Below are positions 57,977 to 64,000 of a stretch of 64,000 bases of DNA, piece after piece. Each line of letters begins with the position of its first letter. The first letter of the stretch is position 1. The notes below the pieces were generated by a model. That model worked only from the letters and a program-made list of their open reading frames with translations, was not told where the DNA came from and searched no databases. This DNA comes from Desmodus rotundus (taxonomy: Eukaryota > Chordata > Mammalia > Chiroptera > Phyllostomidae), in NCBI RefSeq assembly GCF_022682495.2, contig NC_071391.1:15041680-15105679 (forward strand), in the 5' to 3' direction. A program made the translations under genes and the position numbers.

Positions 57977-58469
57977 CTGGGGGGACAGAAAGATGGGTGT
58001 TCGACTCAGCCTGGCTGGCTCCCATTCATGAAGTACAAAACAAGGGGCAGGGCCCAAAGGCCCAGGACTGCTCCCAAATGTCCCCCTTGGAGTTGGGGTG
58101 CTGGGTCAGCGCCCCCCACTCCCCCTGCAGGGAACTGCTTCTCACACTCTTTGGAAGCTGCCTGGATGTGCCTCCCTCGAGCTATGCTAGACCTCATCCC
58201 TGCTTTACTTGATCTCCTTGGCACTGACCAGGATTGGAAAGACTGCATTGTACTAGTTCATCTGGCTTGTGGCTGCAGCCCCACCAGAAAGCGAGCTCCA
58301 TGAGGGCAGGGACTTGGGTTTGCCCCTGCCACCCCCGAGCGGTGTCTGGCGCAGCAAAATGATGCGAGAATAGCTGCTGAATTAACGAGCCACAGGCCTG
58401 CCTTCGGCCCGGGCCACACGATCAACGCCAGCCTCTCCTGCCCACACACTGTGCCTCAGGGGCTTCCCA

Positions 58470-58575
58470 CACACATCTCCGACTCTGACGTAACTCAGCA
58501 CAGCCACTGCACAGATGAGGAAACTGAGGCTCAGAGAGGTGCACCGGCACAGGCCAGAGCTGTGACTGGGACATA
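58470..58575 (-). repeat. MIR SINE fragment
   Basis: 'gcacagatgaggaaactgag' followed by 'gctcagagaggtgcaccgg' is the minus-strand MIR core. Confidence 0.75.
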
Positions 58576-58624
58576 TGTAGACTCCAGTGCCACACTCTTT
58601 CCTCCAATGCACGGGGCCATATCC

Positions 58625-59035
58625 TGGCCTGGGATTACCAAGTGCCAGACACTGTGGTGGCTGTTGGGGAATACGGAAGTCAGACTGACGAGGTGCCCAC
58701 ACCAAGGAGTTGACATCATGTGGGGTGGGGGCAACAAGTAAACAGTACAACCTCTTGGTTGTGCAAAGGGCCGTGAAGGTGTTGAAGCCAGCTCATGCAG
58801 AGAACTATTAAAGCAGGGAGTGGGTTGGGTGTTGGGAAGGCTGGTCTGGGCAGGTGACATTTGAGCTGAGGTGAGAAAGGAGAGGTCAGTCAAGTGAAGA
58901 CCCGAGGGACAAGCATTCCAGGCAGTGGGAACAGCAGGTGCAAAGGCCTGAGGAAGAAGTAAGCTTGAGGTATGTGAAGAATGGAAAGAAGGTGAGAAAG
59001 AACAGACCAGTGTGACAGGTGATATGCTCGAGGCA
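58625..59035 (-). repeat. L2 LINE 3' region
   Basis: 'taccaagtgccagacactgt', 'gacatttgagctgaggtgag', 'caagcattccaggcagtggg' and 'caggtgcaaaggcctgagg' give a long antisense L2. It explains the 211-codon open frame at 59166-58531. Confidence 0.85.
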
Positions 59036-60419
59036 CAGAGGAGGGGCCTGATGGCAGGAGACCCTCTGCAGGGCTGGTGGCAAACAGAGCCCCCCCCAAG
59101 TGGGGGCAGATTGGGAGCTCTGTCAGAGCACCTGGCCAGCATTTCCCCAGAAGCCCAACAGATCACACAGCGCAGAGCTCAGGGCCACCTCCAGCCTGTT
59201 GGTGTGGGTACACTCTACACTGAGGCTGTGAGACACACCAGGAGGGCCAGGGCGGGGGGGCTGCAGGCTCATGTCGTGACAGCCCTGGTACTCCCGAGAG
59301 GCAGGTCCTCAGAGGCTGGAGCACACCAGCGATGGGGCCAGCTTCCTGGGGATGCAGATTCCTGGGCCCATCACGAGGAAACCACCTGGAACCTGCATTT
59401 TCAGTGTGCTTCTGCAGTGACTCGGGCATAGTCGGGGCCGGCAGAAATGACTGTCAGCAGGAAGAATGACTGCCTGCTGCCGGGGGGGCCTGAGAGAGGC
59501 CACCGAGGGGGCATTAGCCCCTTAAAGTCTAACTACAAAGCTGGAGTGTGGGTGGGAGCAGGGCCCAACCCAGCTCCACTTTCTGGTGGTAGACAGAATG
59601 TTCTGGAGCTCAGGAAGAGCCCTGGCCCGCCCACCCCACTCTCAGGGTGCCAGGGTAGGGCTGCTTCTGCCCTGCTCCTCACAGCAGCCCCCAGGAATCC
59701 AGGCAGAGCCCCGCTGAGTGAGGGTGGGGCTTCCTTTTTATTCCAGGCCCTCACTGCCCTGGCTCTTGGCAATTGGCGTGGGCAGCAGGATCCACCAAAT
59801 TTTTTTCCCTGAACTTCCTGGGTTTGAGTTCCGACAGCCCTCCCAGTGACTACGGCTGCAACAAAGGGACTGGCACCGCCTGGAAACCCGCTGTGTGCCA
59901 GCTCCGGCAAGGCCCTTGACCCGAATCATCCTGCTGAGCTCCCACAGCAGCCCCAAGGGTGGGGATTCACACCCTGATTTGTCTCTAGGGGCCCTGAGGC
60001 CACCGAGGTGGCCAGCAGGCGAGGCCCAGGGCTGAAGCCCCAACCCCGTCCCTGGGAGGCTAGCTGAGCTGTGGGGGCCGGTTTTTCAGAACATTTGTGG
60101 ACGCCAGTCCCTGTCCTCCGCCAGGGTCTCAGGTCAGCCCCGATCTGAGCAACTAACTTGGGAAGGGACCTGAGAACATTCCAGGGTGACCCATCTACTA
60201 TGTGTGGCAGAAACATCTTGATCCTATTGGGTCGAGCAGGCCCTAGTGGGGGGAGGAAGTGGCCCAAGCTGAAAGGGACTGGGGACCACAACGCGTGAGT
60301 GCTGCTCCCAGCTCTGCTGCTGGCAGCCTCCGAGCCGGGCAGGCCCTTCCCCGGCCTCTGTTTCTTTCTCCGTGAAAAGGAACAGTGTCCTATTTCTTAA
60401 AGATGTCATAGGATTAGAT

Positions 60420-60500
60420 GATATTTTAAATGTTATTATTTAACACTTTTAATAATTATCATAATATAACAATTATTATAAACATTATTATTTAACAATC
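60420..60500. repeat. AT-rich low-complexity patch
   Basis: ttatta/aataat words dominate about 80 bp beside a MIR. Confidence 0.7.
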
Positions 60501-60725
60501 ACTAACTAGGGTTTACTATTCACTAGTTGTTCAAAACTCTTTTTGGGTAATAATTCATGTAATTGCTCACAATAACCTTGTGGGGCACCTTCTCTCATTG
60601 CCGTTTTACAGACAGAGAGGCACAGAGAGGTGAAGGCGCTGGCTCGGGGTCACGGAGCTCATAGGTCCCAGAGCCAGGATCCGAACCACGACAGTCTGTA
60701 TCCAGAATCTGTGCTCCGAACCACT
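60500..60725 (-). repeat. MIR SINE
   Basis: 'attgctcacaataaccttgt', 'gttttacagacagagaggca' and 'ggatccgaaccacgacagt' match the minus-strand MIR. Confidence 0.8.
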
Positions 60726-60914
60726 GGGCTTGCGCCTGCTTGTCCTGCGAGCCCGTGGTGCGCCACAGAACCCGGCAGTGCAAGGGCTCAGGAAATGGGG
60801 GCTCAGGAGCCCGGCCCCTGGTTCACATCCCAGCTCTCCACCTGCTGGCCTGTGCCCTCAGCTGAGCTACTTCCCCTTCCTGTGCTTCAGTTTCCTCCGC
60901 TGTAAAACACGGAG

Positions 60915-61130
60915 CCCTGGCCGGTGTGGCTCTATTGGTTGGAGCATTGTCCTGGAAACCGACAGGTCTTGGTTTCGACACCTGCTTAGGGCACGTGCCG
61001 GGGTTGCAGGTTCAGTCCCAGTTAGGGCACTTGAGAGAGGCAACTGATCAGTGTTTCTCTCCCACATTGATATTTCTCTCCCTTTCTCTCGGAAATCAGT
61101 AAGCATGCCCTTGGGTGAGGATTAAACAAA
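60915..61130 (+). mobile_element. Ves SINE (bat tRNA-derived)
   Basis: It starts ccctggccggtgtggctcta, has the tRNA-like B-box region ggttcagtcccagttaggg, a ctctcc-rich body and the tail cccttgggtgaggattaaa. It lies antisense to CD82 in the intron between coding exons 2 and 3. Confidence 0.92.
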
Positions 61131-61260
61131 GGATAGTGATGTAGCGAAGATTCAATTAGGTTAAGAGCAGAGCTGTGTCACGCAGCCTGGCACACAGTAG
61201 GTCAGCAGCCCTGGGCTCCCAGACCTGACCCTTACTTGCTACGTGACTCTCAGCAAGTCT

Positions 61261-61338
61261 TTCTTCCCTTGCCAAGCCTCAGTTTACCCAGTGCTACAGT
61301 TCTTCCCTTGCCAAGCCTCAGTTTACCCAGTGCTACAG
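61261..61338. repeat. 39-bp perfect tandem duplication
   Basis: Two adjacent identical 39-bp copies each begin ttcttcccttgccaag. The unit contains a MIR-type 'cctcagtttaccc', so it probably duplicated within a MIR. Confidence 0.97.
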
Positions 61339-61354
61339 CGACTGGGCTACGAGA

Positions 61355-61545
61355 TCAGCTTGGTGTTTCTGAGCCATGGCTGCCTGGGAACCACCTGGGG
61401 AACTTTGTAAAAAACCATGGTGCTTCAGGCCCCCGCCCAAAGCAAGGGTCAGATCCCCTGGGGTGGGGCTGGGCTCTGTGTTTGTAAAAACACCACGGGT
61501 GCATCCGGGGGGCCTCTGAAGTCCGGCCAGCTTGAGATTCTCGGA
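61355..61545 (+). repeat. MER5A (hAT-Charlie) copy
   Basis: 'gggaaccacctggggaactt', 'gggtcagatcccctggggt' and 'gctctgtgtttgtaaaaaca' keep MER5A order. Confidence 0.65.
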
Positions 61546-62289
61546 CCTAAACATGGGGGAGGCCGGAGGAGGCAGGAGGAGTAGCAGGCGGTCCCTGGAG
61601 GCCTGGGGCGGGGTGCAGAGGGCAGAAATGCGGTGGGCGGGCTGGGCCTCAAGACTTTGCCTGGTGGCACAGTGCCCACTGGGTGTGGGCCATGGCCCAG
61701 GAGGTAGGGAGCCTGGGCCTAGCCAGGGCCAAGGGAGGATGGGGAGAGTGTGGGAACCCGGCAGAGACAGGAAACCGGGACCCTGGCCCCAGAATGGGGC
61801 TGTGTCTGCTGCCCCCCAGGAAGAAGAAAGGCTGACAGACCCAGGCCAAGTCTTATGTAGGTGGGGGTGTGAATCATCCTTGCTACCCTTACCCTCTGAG
61901 GGGAAAAGGCCCAGCCCCCTGAGACCACAGTGACAGGTGTGACCCCACTGTAGCCAGTTCTGTTTTATTCAAATCAAGCAGCTGTCATGGGCCTGAGTCC
62001 AAACCTGCTACCTCCGGCAGCTGCTGGAAGGGGAAGTGAGCCAAGGACTCACTGATGGGAGTGGCATCATCATGCTACTTGGGGCCATGTGCTAGGCTTC
62101 CTCCCACTAGAGGGCATCCATGAGAGGTCAGTGCAGCAAGCCTGGTAGCCTTCCCGGAGGAGACTGTGAGTAGACTCAGAATGGCTCTTATCATCTTGGG
62201 CTTCTTTCCTCCTGCGTCTAAATAGCGAGAGAAGGGGCTTCCATGTTGCGGCTCTCTCACCACGTGCAGCATTTAGGCCGAAGCTCTCA

Positions 62290-62470
62290 GGGTTCAAGTC
62301 CCACACCTATCACTCAGAAGCTGTGTGAACTTGAGCAAGGAGTGGAAGTCCTTCAGACCTCATTTCTCCTTCGTAAGGCAGGAACAGAACAGTTCCTACC
62401 TCGCAGAGCTGTTGTGGGATTAAGACAACTGATGTATGCAAAATGCTTAGCCTTGTGAGCTCGAACAATA
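62290..62470 (+). repeat. MIR SINE
   Basis: 'agggttcaagtcccacacct', 'ctgtgtgaacttgagcaagg' and 'gagctgttgtgggattaaga' are plus-strand MIR motifs. Confidence 0.8.
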
Positions 62471-62942
62471 GAAGTTGTGTCTGGTGACTTCCTCCTCAGT
62501 GCACATGCCCGACCCCCCTAGGCAGTGCCAGGCACACAGTAGGCACTTCATCAACACCCGGCAATCTGTCATTCCTGACTCTTTCCTACATCTCTCTCAG
62601 CTGGGAAGGGGAGGGATGGTTGCCCACATTTTGCTGAACAGGCTAATGGAGGAATAAGAGGCTTTCTCAAGGTCAGGCTGAGGGAAGGGGCCAGGATGGG
62701 AGAACAAGCCTCCCTACCCCCCAGGGTTCTCCAGACAGCAGCAGCTTTGTTTCAGGAGGGAGAGAAAATTCCTTCCAGAACCCCCTGCAGAGGTCAGCCA
62801 CGGGACCTGGGCAGGGCCCTGGAGCCAGCTGGGAAAGTGACCGGCAGCGCTGGGGCCGCAGCACTTGTGGGGGCCGTGCTGCCTGCGGCCTGGCTCTCCC
62901 CTCTAGAGCCAGCAGGGGCAGGGGAAGCAGAGGACTCCTTAC

Positions 62943-63015
62943 GCAGGACAAAGATGAAACTGCTCTTGTCAGCCAGGATCCATACCCCGAAGCCCAGGAT
63001 CACTCCGCCCAGGAT
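62943..63015 (-). CDS. CD82: CD82 coding exon 2 (end of TM1, start of small loop)
   Basis: This 73-bp exon encodes Ile22-Leu45 plus the first base of the Gln46 codon. It carries the second half of TM1 (ILGGVILGFGVWIL) and the start of the small extracellular loop (ADKSSF). The acceptor is ttctattctag-like and the donor reads C|GTAAGG. The split codon C+AG restores the Gln found in human CD82. Human has Ala where this protein has Gly25. The start codon is in the preceding exon, which is not in this window. Confidence 0.96.
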
Positions 63016-64000
63016 CTAGAATAAGAATGGGGCAGTTAATGGGGGCACTGAGAACAGGTGGGGTGGGCGAGAGCCCTGCCCGGCTCTACCTATAGCCCAG
63101 GCCAGGGGGTACAGCGGAGCCACCTCCATCCTTGTCCAATCCAGGGATGTCAAAGTGGCCTCGGGCCCCGAACTCCAAGTCCCAGTGTACCCCAGCGATC
63201 CAGACAGCAGGGCCACTGTGGAGAGTCCCTTCTGCCTCCAGCCTCCCTACCTCGTGACCCTGTGTGGTCAGACCGAGCCCACCGTCTCTGTGGGGCACAG
63301 CCTCCCGCCAGGGGTACCCTGTACTAATCTCCTGGCCCTTTCCTGTGCTCAGGGCTCATCCCCTCCACTCCAGCCCAGCCCGGCTCTGAGGAGTACCCCC
63401 GCGAACTTGAACATCAAAACCCAACTTGTCCTTCAGAGCTTGGCTCCAAGGCCACCTTCCGCAGGAGCATTCCTGACTCCCTCAGGCAGAGTGAGGGGCC
63501 TCTCCTCTGTGGCAGCCACTGTGAGACCCTTCTTAACAGGCATTCTGCTGGGTTTAACTACCAGGTGTGGCTCTCTGGTTAGGCTCCCAGAGGGCAGGGC
63601 AAGGTTGCACACAGCTTGTATCCAGTGCCAGGGGCTGAGGGCTCAGGAAATCAATGAGTTCATGAACCTAACTGTAAATGCAGGAGTAGAAAGGCGAAGA
63701 AGTGGGGGGTGGCTGCCATAGGCCCAGTCCCAGGCATTCCCTGCCTCTTCCCTCCCCCACATGGCGGACCCACAGCCCGAGTCCACCTTCCCAGATGGAA
63801 CCCCAGCCTTGATCTACCATCCCACCACACCAGCTAAGGCGGGGAAACAAAACTACAGGTTCCCCTGGGTGGGAGGCGCTGTGTCACCCCATATGGCTGG
63901 CCTTCACCTGGCGCCTGGCCTGGGCCCCACTGGGTGGGAGGGTCCCAGTGTGTCACCACCCACCTTCACCACCAGCCTTGGGCTCCCTCCTCAGCCATCA
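63016..64000 (-). other. CD82: CD82 intron upstream of coding exon 2 (partial)
   Basis: I searched the minus strand for the N-terminal MGSACIKVTKYF-type exon and did not find it, so this is intron running off the right edge. Several ORFs here are GC-rich chance frames. Confidence 0.75.

Larger units (their letters stand above)
57977..62942 (-). other. CD82: CD82 intron between coding exons 2 and 3
   Basis: No further CD82 exon is needed between the flanking phases. The intron holds L2 (58625-59035), MIR, MER5A and Ves repeats, a 39-bp tandem duplication and an AT-rich patch at 60420-60500. The remainder is unique GC-rich DNA in which I recognise nothing. Confidence 0.85.
43565..63015 (-). 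other. CD82: CD82 gene, 3' part (coding exons 2-8 and 3'UTR)
   Basis: CD82 (KAI1) is a four-pass tetraspanin of plasma membrane, endosomes and exosomes. It organises integrins, growth-factor receptors and other tetraspanins and is known as a metastasis suppressor. Seven exons on the minus strand join in phase: 63015-62943, 57976-57852, 57718-57644, 48941-48840, 46331-46125, 45830-45747, 44487-44410. All introns are GT-AG. They encode 247 residues from Ile22 to a TGA stop; human CD82 is 267 residues and this gene would give 268 with the missing 21 residues added. Visible hallmarks are the large-loop CCG motif, the PCSC pair, the loop cysteines 193 and 217, and the C-terminal YSKV sorting signal. 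The first coding exon and promoter lie beyond the right edge. Recognition rests on sequence similarity recalled from the human protein. Confidence 0.97.

Noticed and set aside
58531..59166. 211-codon open frame (-) near CD82 exons
   Set aside because: It lies over an antisense L2 in a CD82 intron and is not in phase with CD82.
60915..61130. tRNA-like sequence
   Set aside because: Part of a Ves SINE with CT-rich body and tail, not a foldable tRNA gene.
63155..63721. 188-codon open frame (+)
   Set aside because: Opposite to CD82 in intronic sequence, low-complexity translation, no homology recognised.
63016..64000. CD82 first coding exon
   Set aside because: No minus-strand frame resembling the N-terminal cytoplasmic segment and TM1 start is present.

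Overview
The window is mammalian nuclear DNA, almost certainly from a bat (Chiroptera). It carries three copies of the bat tRNA-derived Ves SINE, whose 5' end reads ccctggccggtgtggctc. It also holds many old mammalian repeats (MIR, L2, L1M, MER5A, MaLR LTRs). I cannot name the bat family from the sequence alone.

The only protein-coding gene I can support is CD82 (KAI1, a tetraspanin) on the minus strand. Seven of its eight coding exons lie between 63015 and 44410, with a 3'UTR running to about 43565. The exons are phase-consistent and have GT-AG introns. They give 247 residues, from Ile22 to the C-terminal YSKVPKY (numbering assumes the usual 21 residues in the first coding exon). The first coding exon, 5'UTR exons and promoter lie beyond position 64000. 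The predicted protein matches the known CD82 layout: CCG motif, six large-loop cysteines and a YxxPhi tail. It differs from human CD82 in its glycosylation sites and has an extra cysteine in TM4.

Positions 1-43500 are intergenic DNA downstream of CD82; in human this is the TSPAN18 side. I found no coding exon there. An L1 3' end occupies 1-655, and an old L1/HAL1-like LINE with LTR insertions covers about 4490-7200. Stacked L1M remnants fill 7880-10390, and a long degenerate tetranucleotide tract lies at 14060-14670. A dense LINE nest fills about 19500-29880, followed by mostly unique GC-rich DNA with scattered MIR, L2 and MER5A copies.

The LINE nest holds the most instructive structures. 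A 1.43-kb ORF1-only (HAL1-like) LINE is flanked by a perfect 12-bp target duplication. A Tigger-type DNA transposon is inserted in an L1 at a TA dinucleotide. Two LTR-like segments interrupt L1 sequence. I see no bacterial-type operon, CRISPR array, tRNA/rRNA gene or undescribed multi-gene system. The items worth follow-up are the CD82 ectodomain changes, the 84-bp cassette exon with a weak donor, the HAL1-like element, and several tandem or palindromic structures.
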